Assembly (NCBI GenBank): GCA_030019205.1
Contig: JASEFH010000004.1
Coordinates: 90,039 to 154,038 of the forward strand
Origin: Methanomicrobiales archaeon
GTDB lineage: Archaea > Halobacteriota > Methanomicrobia > Methanomicrobiales > JACTUA01
DNA length: 64,000 bases
Direction of reading: 5' to 3'
A program made the position numbers and the translations under genes. Positions 33,664 through 42,690 of the stretch are shown here, piece after piece. Within the stretch, counting starts at the first letter, position 1; every line of letters starts with the position of its first letter. The notes under the pieces were generated by a model. That model worked only from the letters and a program-made list of their open reading frames with translations. It searched no databases and had not been told where the DNA came from.

Positions 33664-34524
33664 ATGAATGTGGCGAAGATCGCCGTGGCCAGCGGAAAAG
33701 GGGGGACGGGGAAGAGCACGGTTGCCGCGAACCTGGGCTACAGCCTCGCACAGGAGAGGGATGTGGTGCTCGTGGACTGCGATGTGGAGGAGCCGAATCT
33801 CCACCTCTTCTTTCAGGATGGGCGGAGCGAATCTCCCGTAACCACACCCGTTCCCGTCATCGACACCTCTGCATGCACCTTCTGCGGGAGGTGCGCGGAA
33901 CAGTGCCGATACGGCGCGCTCCTGGTGCTGGAGAACGACATCCGGTTCTTCCGGGAGCTCTGCCATTCCTGCGGCGGCTGCTCTCTCGTATGCCCCACCG
34001 GGGCTGTTCGCGAGGAGATGGAGGCGGTGGGCAGGGTCTGGGAGTCCCGCCCCTTCCCGCATCTCCGCCTGATCAGCGGGGTCCTGGACGTGGGGGAGAT
34101 CCACAGCACCCGCGTGATCCAGGCGGCAAAACAGGCAGCAGAGCCTGCCGGGCTGATCATCTACGATGCGCCGCCGGGCACCGCGTGCCCGGTCGTGGAG
34201 ACCATGGAAGATTCGGACTTCTGCCTGCTGGTCACGGAGTCCACCCCCTTCGGGTTGCACGATCTGGAGCTCGCGGCAGCGGTCGCGAAGAAGCTCTGCG
34301 TCCCCGCGGGCGTGGTGATCAACCGCAGCGATGGGGATGATGCGGAGACGATGGCCGTATGCTCCCGGCACGACCTGCCCGTTCTGCTGCGCATCCCCTT
34401 TGACCGGAAGATCGCCGCCTGGCAGAACCGCGGGGAGCTCTTCGCCGTGCACATGCCGCAGTGGCAGGGGAGATTCACCGATCTCTACACGCGGATCCAG
34501 GATATCGCCGGGGGAAGCAGATGA
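33664..34524 (+). CDS. MinD/Mrp-type ATPase with inserted 2x[4Fe-4S] ferredoxin domain (first)
   Basis: P-loop ATPase of 286 residues. The deviant Walker A is SGKGGTGKST (about residues 9-18), and VDCDVEEPNLHLFF is the switch-like aspartate region. A ferredoxin insert with CTFCGRCAEQCR and CHSCGGCSLVCPTGA lies at about residues 70-115. YDAPPGTACPVVETM is the Walker-B region. Such ATPases are NifH/NBP35 relatives thought to move clusters or electrons. Start ATG at 33664; a GTG two codons upstream is possible. It overlaps its partner gene by four bases. Confidence 0.9.
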   Translation: MNVAKIAVASGKGGTGKSTVAANLGYSLAQERDVVLVDCDVEEPNLHLFFQDGRSESPVTTPVPVIDTSACTFCGRCAEQCRYGALLVLENDIRFFRELCHSCGGCSLVCPTGAVREEMEAVGRVWESRPFPHLRLISGVLDVGEIHSTRVIQAAKQAAEPAGLIIYDAPPGTACPVVETMEDSDFCLLVTESTPFGLHDLELAAAVAKKLCVPAGVVINRSDGDDAETMAVCSRHDLPVLLRIPFDRKIAAWQNRGELFAVHMPQWQGRFTDLYTRIQDIAGGSR

Positions 34525-35390
34525 AGCAGCTTGCCGTGATCAGCGGGAAGGGGGGTACGGGAAAGACGGTGATCACCGCCGCCCTCGCAACGGTCCTTCC
34601 CTGTTCGAAAGTGATGGCGGACTGCGACGTGGACGCATCCAACCTGGAACTTCTCCTCAACCCGACGGTGATCTCCACACGCTCGTTCTATGGCATGCAG
34701 TGTGCGGCGATCGACCCCGGTCTCTGTGCCGGATGCGGGGAGTGTGCAGAAATCTGTCGATTCGATGCCATAGTCCAGAATCGTGATGTCTATTCCGTGA
34801 ACCCCGTCCGGTGCGAGGGGTGCGCCGTCTGCACGGTCGTATGCCCGCAGCAGGCAATTACCCTGCAGCCACGCGTCGCCGGCGCGATCTACTACTCCGA
34901 CACGGAGTGGGGCCCCCTCTCTCACGCCCGCCTGGAACCGGGCGCCGGCACCAGCGGGCTGCTGGTCGCAGAGGTGAAGAGGCAGGCGATCGGGGAGGCG
35001 GGGGACCGTGACCTGCTGCTGATCGACGGTCCGCCGGGCATCGGCTGCCCCCTCATCTCCACCATCTCCGGCGCCGACGCGGTCATCCTCGCCACGGAGC
35101 CGAGCGTATCCGCCCTCCACGATATGGAGCGGGCGGTGCAGGTCTGCCGGGGATTCGGCGTGGACACCTCGGTGATCGTCAACAAGCATACCCTGGACGA
35201 GGCGATTGCGAACCGAATCGAGGGCTACTGCCGGGAGCAGGGGCTCGGGATTCTGGGGCGGATCCCGTATGACGGGCAGGTGATCGAGAGCATCCGCCAC
35301 CGTCGCCCTGTCACCCTGCAGGACTCGCCTGCAGCGTCGGCCCTCCGCGAGATCGGAGCGGCGGTGGCCGAACGGCTGCAGGATCTCTGA
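34521..35390 (+). CDS. MinD/Mrp-type ATPase with inserted 2x[4Fe-4S] ferredoxin domain (second)
   Basis: Paralogue of the preceding gene, 289 residues: SGKGGTGKTVITAALATVLP Walker A near the N-terminus, ADCDVDASNLELLL, a ferredoxin insert CAGCGECAEICRFDA and CEGCAVCTVVCPQQA, and IDGPPGIGCPLISTISGAD. The two probably act as a heterodimer, as such tandem genes usually occur together. Last gene of the operon starting at 33326. No obvious T-run terminator follows. Confidence 0.9.
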   Translation: MKQLAVISGKGGTGKTVITAALATVLPCSKVMADCDVDASNLELLLNPTVISTRSFYGMQCAAIDPGLCAGCGECAEICRFDAIVQNRDVYSVNPVRCEGCAVCTVVCPQQAITLQPRVAGAIYYSDTEWGPLSHARLEPGAGTSGLLVAEVKRQAIGEAGDRDLLLIDGPPGIGCPLISTISGADAVILATEPSVSALHDMERAVQVCRGFGVDTSVIVNKHTLDEAIANRIEGYCREQGLGILGRIPYDGQVIESIRHRRPVTLQDSPAASALREIGAAVAERLQDL

Positions 35391-36046
35391 ATGCCGTTCT
35401 GGTGAAGGGCTTCCCTGCCCGTTCTGCGGTCAGGGGGATCGAGCCCCTTTTCCGACGAGGCGGCAGCGCGATGGTCGAGCAGTCTGGCCGCCCCTATCCT
35501 GCCCTGAGAAAGGATCCATCTCCCTCGTCACTGCCGTACGAAAGAGCATCTACGTTCCCATGCCGGATCTGCTCCGGGGTATCGGAAGGGAGGGTACCTC
35601 CCCCCTTCCGGGACTCCCTGCGGTGCGGCATCCCAGCATGGAAGCGCTGCGCGATTCTCTTCCCCCACACCCCCCGCATTGCGAAGGAATCCGCGGGGAT
35701 ATATGTGGGATACATTCTCCTTCCCGGGACGAGGGGACTTCAGCTCTCCCCACCTCATAGAGAATCCCGGTCCCCTGCCCCCCCCCGCATCCGTGCGGAC
35801 CGCGCCGTGGATGCCGGAACGCCCTGCCCCTGAAAGGCGCCGCATGCTTCCGGCACATCCCGTGCTTGCGCAGAAATGGCGGCACCTATGGGGGGCGGAG
35901 GGCTCTCAGGCAATAAGACGCCCTGTTCGATCCGGTCATCCAGACCGCACCCGCGTCGCATTGGAGCGCCGGGGGGGCTGCATGCGGGCCCATCCTCTCC
36001 TTCTGTGCCCTGCAGAATGGGAGCGGGAAAAAAGGCGGGATGCGGT
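35391..36046. other. GC-rich spacer without recognisable genes
   Basis: About 650 bases between two convergent genes. Overlapping short frames are open on both strands, but none has a domain, signal peptide or ribosome binding site. I see nothing supportable. Confidence 0.55.
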
Positions 36047-36802
36047 TCAGGCCTTTGTTCCCACCGGCATGATGTAGAGCGGGACCTGATTTTCTGCCAG
36101 GCTCAGCACCGACCGCACCCGGGTGTCGTTGAATCCCCCGACGGGTATGCTGGAGAGGTTCAGGGCAACCGCCTGCAGCAGGACGTTCTGGGCCGCATGC
36201 CCCGCCTCCAGGAACACGTACCGCTCCGCCCGGTCCCCGAAGTTGCGGGTCCTCTCGGGGAACGCCGTGATGACGATGTCGGCCGGAGCCTCCCGCACCT
36301 CCGCCTGGTCCAGGGCCGCCGCACTCAGCGCCTGCCGAACGTCGCCCTCCGCCAGCCTCTCCAGCTGGTGCCCGTCCGGCAGATAGTGGTAGATGCCGGC
36401 GGGGAGATCATTCACGTTCCCGGCGACCACGTAGACCTCCAGGGGGTATGTCCTCCCTGCGGACGGGGCGGTCCTGCGCCCCTCCGGGCCTGTGATGCCC
36501 TGGGCGGCCCAGAGCAGCTGGGACACCTCCGAGAGGGCGAGCGGCCGATCGGTCCGGTACCGGCTCACCGAGCGGCGGGTGAGCAGCACCCGCTCCAGAG
36601 ATGCGTTGCTGTCCTGGCGGGGCGGCGGCAGCTGGATGGCGGCCCCGCCGTCCGTTCCCTGCATGGCAGTCGCCTGCGTTACCGCCGGCGTGGAGTCCGC
36701 TCCCGGCACGAGACCGCTCTCCTCGAGAGAGCCGGTGCATCCCGCGGCGAGCACAGTAGCTGCCAGGATGGACAGGAGAATACAGATCGCAATACGTTTC
36801 AT
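36047..36802 (-). CDS. SagB-type nitroreductase-fold lipoprotein
   Basis: Protein of 251 residues. The N-terminus is a lipoprotein signal (ILLSILAATVLAAGC, lipobox LAAGC, lipidated Cys about 21), followed by a Thr/Pro/Gln-rich linker. From about residue 65 it is a SagB/ThcOx-like FMN oxidoreductase: LERVLLTRRSVSRYRTDRPL, SEVSQLLWAAQGITGPEGRR, TAPSAGRTYPLEVYVV and FLEAGHAAQNVLLQAVALNL. SagB enzymes oxidise azolines in peptide toxin pathways, but stand-alone exported forms are of unknown function. No cyclodehydratase or precursor peptide is nearby. It follows the cmk gene on the same strand with a 215-base gap. Confidence 0.85.
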   Translation of the reverse strand: MKRIAICILLSILAATVLAAGCTGSLEESGLVPGADSTPAVTQATAMQGTDGGAAIQLPPPRQDSNASLERVLLTRRSVSRYRTDRPLALSEVSQLLWAAQGITGPEGRRTAPSAGRTYPLEVYVVAGNVNDLPAGIYHYLPDGHQLERLAEGDVRQALSAAALDQAEVREAPADIVITAFPERTRNFGDRAERYVFLEAGHAAQNVLLQAVALNLSSIPVGGFNDTRVRSVLSLAENQVPLYIMPVGTKA

Positions 36803-37017
36803 GTCCGGGCCTCCTCCCGTTGCTCTCTGGGTGAGGCGTTACCCATACTTATTGCTTTCCCCGGCAGAATCCCGCGAGGCAGGAAGGACCCGGCAGTTCG
36901 GCGGCAGCCCTTCTCGCACGCCCCCTCTCCGCGGATAAAACCGCACAGACCCGGGGAGAGACGCCGCTTCCTGCGGCTCCAGAACACCCCCACCGGCGAA
37001 AAACAGAGAGCGGCTCG

Positions 37018-37545
37018 TTATTCCCGGAGATAGCTCACGGCGAGATCGACGATGCTCGCGAGCTCCTCGCGGTTCCAGAGAGCGGTGTCGAGGACCATGT
37101 GGTAGGGCGAGAGATCGCCGATATCGATGCCGTAATAGGTCCTGTAGCGCACCCGTTCGGACGCCTCCCGCACTTTCGTCCTCTCGAGGGCAGAACCCTC
37201 GTCCCCCCCGTCACGCTCCGAGATCCGCCTGGCACGGACGGGGAGGGGGGCGTCGAGCCAGATCTTCAGGTCGGCATGCTCCACCATCCAGCCCGAGAGC
37301 CGCCCCTCGACGACGATCTCGTCCTCCGCCCCGGCGATCTCCTTCTGCCGCGCATCGATCTGCATATCGATGGTCTGGTTGTTCTCGGCAAGACGGCTGA
37401 ACTCCGCCAGATCCATGCCCCTCTCCTTCGCCAGCTGGCGGAACGCCTCGCCGGCGGAGACGACCCGCAGCCCGAACCGTTCCGCCAGGTGGTACGCCAG
37501 CGACGTGGTGCCGCTCCCCGGGGGTCCGCTGATCGTGATCCGCAT
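37018..37545 (-). CDS. cmk: Cytidylate kinase
   Basis: Archaeal-type CMP kinase of 175 residues that phosphorylates CMP and dCMP. P-loop GPPGSGTTS at about residues 7-15, EGRLSGWMVEHADLKIWLDA (NMP-binding and LID border), and RYRTYYGIDIGDLSPYHMVL near the C-terminus fit the family. Its ATG overlaps the TGA of the upstream gene (TGATG). It is the last gene of the ribosomal superoperon here; the eL14 and pseudouridine synthase genes that follow cmk in many archaea are absent. Confidence 0.93.
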   Translation of the reverse strand: MRITISGPPGSGTTSLAYHLAERFGLRVVSAGEAFRQLAKERGMDLAEFSRLAENNQTIDMQIDARQKEIAGAEDEIVVEGRLSGWMVEHADLKIWLDAPLPVRARRISERDGGDEGSALERTKVREASERVRYRTYYGIDIGDLSPYHMVLDTALWNREELASIVDLAVSYLRE

Positions 37546-38168
37546 CAGATCCCCCCGATATTCAGCGCCTTTCGGATCACCTGGCTGACGGTGAGGGAGG
37601 CGATCATGTACCAGAGGATCCAGGCCGGCACCGGCCCCAGGGCCGCCGCATTCAGGTGGGTCAGCCCGATCAGCGGCAGGGCGATCACCGCCACCTCGGC
37701 GGGCAGCGTCGGCAGCCGGAAGAGGAGCCAGAAGAAGATGGGTACGGAGACGATCAGGATGTAGCTCATCGGCTTGAACTGCTCACGGGACATCTCCAGC
37801 TGCTCCTGCATCATCTTGTCGCGCCGCGCCTCCAGCTTCTTGATCTTCTTCTCGTCCTGCGAGAGCTGGGCTTCGCGGAACTCCTTCTGGAACTCCTTCA
37901 TCCGTTTCTGCACCGCCTGCATTCTCTCGTAGTCGATGGTGTACTTCTGGATGAGGGAGGAGTAGAGGCCGGTCAGGGATGCGAGGATCAGGAGGACGAT
38001 ATAGAAGGGCATCCCCAGACCGAAGGGGGGACTGTTGATCAGGGGACCCAGGATGACGTCCATGGCGGATCCCACCGTCACCCGCACCACCTCGATGCTG
38101 TAGGAGATCATCATCAGAAAGAGGAGGATCAGCGGGACGAAGGGTCCGAATCGGGAGGTGTCTGCCAT
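37545..38168 (-). CDS. DUF106 membrane protein (EMC3/TMCO1/YidC-like)
   Basis: Membrane protein of 207 residues with an N-terminal helix (FVPLILLFLMMISYSIEVV), a second helix near residue 55, a long charged coiled coil (MQAVQKRMKEFQKEFREAQL to MMQEQLEMSREQ), and C-terminal helices. This is the archaeal DUF106 layout, related to the Oxa1 superfamily of membrane protein insertases. Its place after secY supports a role in membrane insertion. Stop overlaps cmk; start is seven bases after adkA. Confidence 0.9.
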   Translation of the reverse strand: MADTSRFGPFVPLILLFLMMISYSIEVVRVTVGSAMDVILGPLINSPPFGLGMPFYIVLLILASLTGLYSSLIQKYTIDYERMQAVQKRMKEFQKEFREAQLSQDEKKIKKLEARRDKMMQEQLEMSREQFKPMSYILIVSVPIFFWLLFRLPTLPAEVAVIALPLIGLTHLNAAALGPVPAWILWYMIASLTVSQVIRKALNIGGI

Positions 38169-38175
38169 CGCGCTC

Positions 38176-38745
38176 TCACCGGAGGACGTCCGCCAATTCG
38201 AGGATCGCCCTGTCCAGGAGGTGATCCTGGTTCATCACCACTTTGACCGTGCATCCCGTGAGCATCGCATACGCCGCGGCGATGGAGCGGTTGAACCGCT
38301 GGTGCTCGGCGATCTCGCGGTAGCCCTCCATGTCCCGGGACCGTGTCGGATCGTTCAGCCTCCGCTTCAGGATCTGGTCCTCGTCCGTCTCCACCAGGAC
38401 GAGGATATCGGGCTGCAGTTCCCGCAGCACCCATTCGGGCAGCCCGGCCAGGTAGCCCTTCGGTGTCTTCACCGAACTGTGCGTATCCACGATCACGTTG
38501 CCGTCGATCTCGGCGATCTTCTTTGCCGCCAGCTGCTGCAGCTGCTTCTGCAGCGTGCGGTCCAGTTTCCGCATCTCGTCCCGATCGTTTGCCATTCCTT
38601 CGCTCGATGCCACCTCGAACATGAAACTGCCGAAGTTGATCGACTGGTACGTGATGCCCTCCTTCTCGAGCTCCTGGAGGGCCCCGTTGATGACGGTGGT
38701 CTTGCCCACACCGGGGACGCCGGTGATGACGATCCTTCTACCCAT
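38176..38745 (-). CDS. adkA: Archaeal adenylate kinase
   Basis: Adenylate kinase of 189 residues of the archaeal AdkA type. P-loop TGVPGVGKTTVINGA at about residues 8-22; IAEIDGNVIVDTHSSVKTPK and LVETDEDQILKRRLNDPTRS are family landmarks. It converts AMP and ATP to ADP. It lies between secY and the DUF106 gene in the standard archaeal order, with a two-base gap from secY. Confidence 0.94.
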   Translation of the reverse strand: MGRRIVITGVPGVGKTTVINGALQELEKEGITYQSINFGSFMFEVASSEGMANDRDEMRKLDRTLQKQLQQLAAKKIAEIDGNVIVDTHSSVKTPKGYLAGLPEWVLRELQPDILVLVETDEDQILKRRLNDPTRSRDMEGYREIAEHQRFNRSIAAAYAMLTGCTVKVVMNQDHLLDRAILELADVLR

Positions 38746-38747
38746 GT

Positions 38748-40181
38748 CTACTCCTTGCCAAAGAACTGCCGCATGAGGGGGTACATCTCCATCATCTGCT
38801 GGCTGGCGATCTCCTCATACAGCCGATAGGTGATGCTCACCGCCAGCAGGAGCCCGGTGCCGCTGACAGCGCCGATCACGCCGAAGAGGTTGGCAGCAAC
38901 GGACAGGAGCCCGATGAAGACCCCTCCGATGACGGTGACGCGGGGGATGTAGCGGTCCAGGTACTTCTCCAGCACCTGCGGGTTCCGCCGGTAGCCGGGG
39001 ATGTGCATCCCCGAGAGCTGGATCTGGCGGGCGACGTCCTTGCTGTCCAGCCCCGCCGTCTTGATCCAGAACAGGGCAAACAGCGCACTGCCCGCCACGA
39101 CGAAGACGATATCGATACCGAGGCGCAGGATCACCTCCCAGGGCGCATGCCCGAGGTCCGTGATCCACCACATCCAGTCCGTCGGGCCGTTGACGGGCGA
39201 GAGGAAGTACATCAGCCCGTTCTGCGGGGTCTGCCCCTCGAAAGTGCCGAAGATGGTGATGCCGATGTTGGAGAGGAACATCCCGATCAGCTGGATGTTC
39301 GCCTGCAGCACCCGCACCAGGATCATGGGGAGCACGCTCGCGTAGATGAGCTTCACCGGGAACCGTGCCCGCACCCCCCGCACGTTCGTGTGCGCCAGGG
39401 GGATCTCGACGCGAGTCGACTCCACGTAGACCACGATCAGGAAGATCGCGATCGTCGTGACGAACGCGAGCAGGTCCGTCCCGAAGTACTGGAAGTAACT
39501 CCCCCCCGAGAGGCCGATGGCGAAGAGGCGCGGGAAGAACCCGACAGGGAAGGGATCCGCCACCGCCTCCCAGTTGAACAGTCCGTTCACGATGCTCTGC
39601 GAGATCCCCGCGATGATGAACAGCCCCACACCGGACCCGATGCCCCACTTGGTGACCACCTCGTCCATCAGGAAGATCAGCACGCCGCCGATGCAGATCT
39701 GGACGAAGATCAGCAGGGAGACGGCCGTAAGGTTGCCTCCGAAGAGTTCCATCGCGACCTGCGGATCGGGCTGCAGGAACCCGCCGACCAGGTTGGGAGC
39801 CGCCTCCACGACGATCATCACGAAGATCAGGAGCTTCTGCAGCCCCATGTACATGACCTGACCGCGCGCCTCACTGGTATCGATCTGGAGGAGATCCGCA
39901 CCCTTCAGCAGCTGGAGGACGATGGATGCCGTGACGATCGGACCGATCCCCAGATGGACGATCGATCCGCTCTCACCCGCCAGAAGTGCCCGGTAGAAGA
40001 GGAATATATCCTGCGAGGTGGGAGAGAGACCGAACACAGGTATGTTGGCCAGAATGAAGTACAGAAGCAGGATGGCAAGCGTCCACATCAGCTTGTTCTT
40101 GAAGTGGACATGCCCCTCGGGGCTCCTGACGGCAGGCATCGCTGCGAGCAGGGGCTCAAATCGATCCAGTAGGGCTCCCAT
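38748..40181 (-). CDS. secY: Preprotein translocase subunit SecY
   Basis: Central channel protein of 477 residues with ten membrane helices. The N-terminus MGALLDRFEPLLAAMPAVRS and KNKLMWTLAILLLYFILANI lead into helix 1; plug and pore regions (GIGPIVTASIVLQLLKGADL) and the cytosolic loop ESTRVEIPLAHTNVRGVRAR are clear. The C-terminal DRYIPRVTVIGGVFIGLLSV and helix 10 are intact. It follows uL15 in the spc-type order. Confidence 0.96.
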   Translation of the reverse strand: MGALLDRFEPLLAAMPAVRSPEGHVHFKNKLMWTLAILLLYFILANIPVFGLSPTSQDIFLFYRALLAGESGSIVHLGIGPIVTASIVLQLLKGADLLQIDTSEARGQVMYMGLQKLLIFVMIVVEAAPNLVGGFLQPDPQVAMELFGGNLTAVSLLIFVQICIGGVLIFLMDEVVTKWGIGSGVGLFIIAGISQSIVNGLFNWEAVADPFPVGFFPRLFAIGLSGGSYFQYFGTDLLAFVTTIAIFLIVVYVESTRVEIPLAHTNVRGVRARFPVKLIYASVLPMILVRVLQANIQLIGMFLSNIGITIFGTFEGQTPQNGLMYFLSPVNGPTDWMWWITDLGHAPWEVILRLGIDIVFVVAGSALFALFWIKTAGLDSKDVARQIQLSGMHIPGYRRNPQVLEKYLDRYIPRVTVIGGVFIGLLSVAANLFGVIGAVSGTGLLLAVSITYRLYEEIASQQMMEMYPLMRQFFGKE

Positions 40182-40201
40182 GGTTCCACCAGAGAATTAC
40201 G

Positions 40202-40624
40202 TCAGGATACGAGTGCCTGACCGCCGTTCTTCTGCAGTTTCTCCTTCGCCTGCTCGGAGAACGCCCTGGCAGAGATGTTCATCCTGCGGGTGACCCTGCC
40301 GCTGCCGAGCACCTTGTCCACGCCGAGGTCGCCCACGTCCAGGCTGATGGCTTCCCCGTCCTGGCGGGCGATGCCGAGGGCAAGGAACCTGTCGATGTTC
40401 TCGTCGATGAACCCGACGTCCATCGTCTTCACGGACGCGGTCTGATCGCGGCTGAAGCCGTGCTTGCCGTAGCGGAATCCCTGCAGGTAGTAGCGGACGA
40501 AGTGGTGCTTGCACGCACCAGCACGCCCCCGCCCGCCCCGGCTTCCCCCGCCGCGGCGGTTCTTGTGCGTTCCGCCACCGCAGGTTCTCGAGCCGCGGAA
40601 CTTCGATCTGTAGTTAACCGGCAC
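40202..40624 (-). CDS. rpl15: Large ribosomal subunit protein uL15
   Basis: Protein of 140 residues, MPVNYRSKFRGSRTCGGGTH then a Gly/Arg-rich extended tail (RRGGGSRGGRGRAGACKHH), as expected of the RNA-penetrating N-terminus of uL15. The C-terminal globular part ends GRVTRRMNISARAFSEQAKE. It lies between uL30 and secY, the usual place. Confidence 0.94.
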   Translation of the reverse strand: MPVNYRSKFRGSRTCGGGTHKNRRGGGSRGGRGRAGACKHHFVRYYLQGFRYGKHGFSRDQTASVKTMDVGFIDENIDRFLALGIARQDGEAISLDVGDLGVDKVLGSGRVTRRMNISARAFSEQAKEKLQKNGGQALVS

Positions 40625-40628
40625 TGCC

Positions 40629-41090
40629 TCACCTCATCTTGTACAGAAGAGTATTGATCTCCTTGCCATAATAACCGAGCGCTCCGCCCTGCTGGAAGGT
40701 CCTCTTGGTGGTCGCGTACCCCTTCCGCGGGGGGTGGAGCCGCAGGACCGGTTTGAACCCGGGGAGATCCTTGATCGACGCCTCCCCCCGGTGGAGGGCC
40801 CGTGCGAACTCCGCGATGGAGTTGAAGCGGGAGTGCTCCCGCACGTAGGCATCGGTGAGCCTCGCATTCCCCGGGAGCCGTCCGCGGGTCTCCAGGATGG
40901 TGGCAAGGGTCTCCTCGTCCACCTCGCCATAGGCGATGTAGTCCTTCACCTTGCGGATCATGCCCAGGTACTCGGGCGTATCCGGCACCAGCACGCAGTG
41001 GTTGATGTGGTGAAGGCGGAGCATCTTGAGGGTGTCCTTGATCTCGCGCCGGGTGTTGACCACCCCGCGCACCTGCACGACGGCGAGCAT
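40629..41090 (-). CDS. rpl30: Large ribosomal subunit protein uL30
   Basis: Protein of 153 residues, the long archaeal form of uL30. It begins [20 protein letters not shown], with [20 protein letters not shown] and a C-terminal [21 protein letters not shown] chose the ATG at 41090, which overlaps the uS5 stop by one base; longer readings run into uS5 and are shadows. Confidence 0.94.
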   Translation of the reverse strand: MLAVVQVRGVVNTRREIKDTLKMLRLHHINHCVLVPDTPEYLGMIRKVKDYIAYGEVDEETLATILETRGRLPGNARLTDAYVREHSRFNSIAEFARALHRGEASIKDLPGFKPVLRLHPPRKGYATTKRTFQQGGALGYYGKEINTLLYKMR

Positions 41091-41710
41091 CAGCGGGACC
41101 CCCCTCCCATCCGCACCTGGTTGGTCTTCGCCAGGGCGTCGTAGGTCGCCTTGGCGAAGTTGATAGTGGTGCGGGTGTGCCCGCTGGTGAACGTCCAGAC
41201 GTCTTTTAAGCCCGCGAGCTCCAGCACCTTCTTGGCGATATCGCCCGTGACAAGCCCGATGCCCTGCGGCGCCGGCTTCAGCGTCACCCGCACGCTGCCG
41301 GCCCTTCCCGTCACCTCGAAGGGGAGGGAGTGGGGCGTCACGCAGGCGCACTCCCAGCTCCCGCAGCCTCTCCGCACCTTGATCAGGTTCATCTTGGCGT
41401 CGTCGATCGCCTTTTTGATCGCGTCTCCTACCTGGTTGTCCTTCGCCTGCCCGAGCCCGATGTAGCCGTTGCGGTTGCCCACGACGACCACCGTCCGGAA
41501 CTTCACCCGGCGGCCCGAGTCGGTCATGCGCTGGACCATGGTGATATCGAGTACCTCGTCCTCCAGGTCTGGCAGAAAAGCATCCACTATCTGCGGCTCT
41601 TTGATGGGCTTGCCGCTCTCGAGCACCTCGTCAATGGAGGCGATCTCGCCGCGGGCAACCATCTTGCCAAGGCCGGTGAGAGGGACCCACTCCTCAACTT
41701 CTACCGCCAT
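41090..41710 (-). CDS. rps5: Small ribosomal subunit protein uS5
   Basis: Protein of 206 residues. [20 protein letters not shown] and [20 protein letters not shown] are the archaeal/eukaryotic uS5 (S2e-like) signature; the C-terminal domain contains [20 protein letters not shown]. It contributes to decoding fidelity at the mRNA entrance. It lies between uL18 and uL30, coupled to both. Confidence 0.96.
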   Translation of the reverse strand: MAVEVEEWVPLTGLGKMVARGEIASIDEVLESGKPIKEPQIVDAFLPDLEDEVLDITMVQRMTDSGRRVKFRTVVVVGNRNGYIGLGQAKDNQVGDAIKKAIDDAKMNLIKVRRGCGSWECACVTPHSLPFEVTGRAGSVRVTLKPAPQGIGLVTGDIAKKVLELAGLKDVWTFTSGHTRTTINFAKATYDALAKTNQVRMGGGSR

Positions 41711-41711
41711 G

Positions 41712-42236
41712 TCACTCGATCTCCTTTCGTATGGCTTCTGCCACCTGTTTCACGTTCTCAACGATCCCTGCCTTCTCCGCACTGTAAGCGGCGATGTGCT
41801 CGCCCAGCAGGCGGGCGGCATCGGGCAGGATCGCCTCGTCGTGGGCGATGTCCAGCCCCGCCTCCACGGCGCCGCGGAGGGCGGCAAACACGCGGGCACC
41901 CACGGTCGCACGGTGCAGACCGATGTCGAGCACCGCACAGTCGTAGCCGCCCCTGACGGCACGCACCCCGCAGAGCATACCGGTGAGGTAGGCGGCAGGG
42001 GTGTTCGAGAGGCTCCCCGTATACCCCCGTCCGCGGAGCTCGGCGGAGCTGGCGGCGACCAGCGTGCGGTCGCCGTCCATCCCGGCCACGACGAGCTGCG
42101 CGATGACGTGGCGGCCGGTCCTCCGCACCACCATCCGTGGGTGCTCCGAGACCACGAGGCGCGTCCGCGCGTAGTAGTCGGTCTTCCCGTCCCGCCGCCG
42201 GCGGAACGGGACGAAGTATCTCGGTCCTCGCGCCAT
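41712..42236 (-). CDS. rpl18: Large ribosomal subunit protein uL18
   Basis: Protein of 174 residues that binds 5S rRNA. It begins [20 protein letters not shown], followed by [20 protein letters not shown] and [20 protein letters not shown], all typical of the long archaeal uL18. It sits one base from eL19 and uS5. Confidence 0.95.
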   Translation of the reverse strand: MARGPRYFVPFRRRRDGKTDYYARTRLVVSEHPRMVVRRTGRHVIAQLVVAGMDGDRTLVAASSAELRGRGYTGSLSNTPAAYLTGMLCGVRAVRGGYDCAVLDIGLHRATVGARVFAALRGAVEAGLDIAHDEAILPDAARLLGEHIAAYSAEKAGIVENVKQVAEAIRKEIE

Positions 42237-42237
42237 C

Positions 42238-42690
42238 TCACGTCCTCCTCTCCGTCGCAGAGCCGATGTGCGCCTTCAGGTGCGCAACGCTGCGGAACTC
42301 CCCGCCGGCCGATTTCCTGTAGAGGATGCGGTACTGGTGCCGGTCGAGACTCCCTTCGGCCCGCAGCTCGCGGAGCACCCTCCTCTGGGCGCGGACCCGC
42401 TGGATCCATCTCCTCTTGGGCGGCGTCCGCGCGCCACCCGCTCCTTTCCGGCTTCCCGGCCCCTTGCGGTGTCCGTAGGCCTTCTTCAGGGCCCGGAGCC
42501 GCGCACGGCCCCGGCTGACCCCCTGTTTCTGGCGGGCGGCGATGACCCCCTGCTCGATGAGAGCCCGGACGTCCGCACGGGAGATGGCGGCCTCGATGTC
42601 CGCCTTTCTCTCGGGGTCCATCCAGATGCGGTTGATGCCGCACTTCAGCACCTCGGCGGCGATCCGCCGCTGCGTCGCGAGGTCACTCAT
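42238..42690 (-). CDS. rpl19e: Large ribosomal subunit protein eL19
   Basis: Archaeal/eukaryotic-type protein of 150 residues: MSDLATQRRIAAEVLKCGIN, RIWMDPERKADIEAAISRAD and a basic middle (RKGAGGARTPPKRRWIQRVR). It overlaps the end of eL32 by eight bases, showing tight coupling in the operon. Confidence 0.95.
   Translation of the reverse strand: MSDLATQRRIAAEVLKCGINRIWMDPERKADIEAAISRADVRALIEQGVIAARQKQGVSRGRARLRALKKAYGHRKGPGSRKGAGGARTPPKRRWIQRVRAQRRVLRELRAEGSLDRHQYRILYRKSAGGEFRSVAHLKAHIGSATERRT

Noticed and set aside
31971..35390. A nitrogenase gene cluster
   Set aside because: Only NifX-like and NifH-related MinD-type proteins are present; there is no nifHDKEN and no full NifB.
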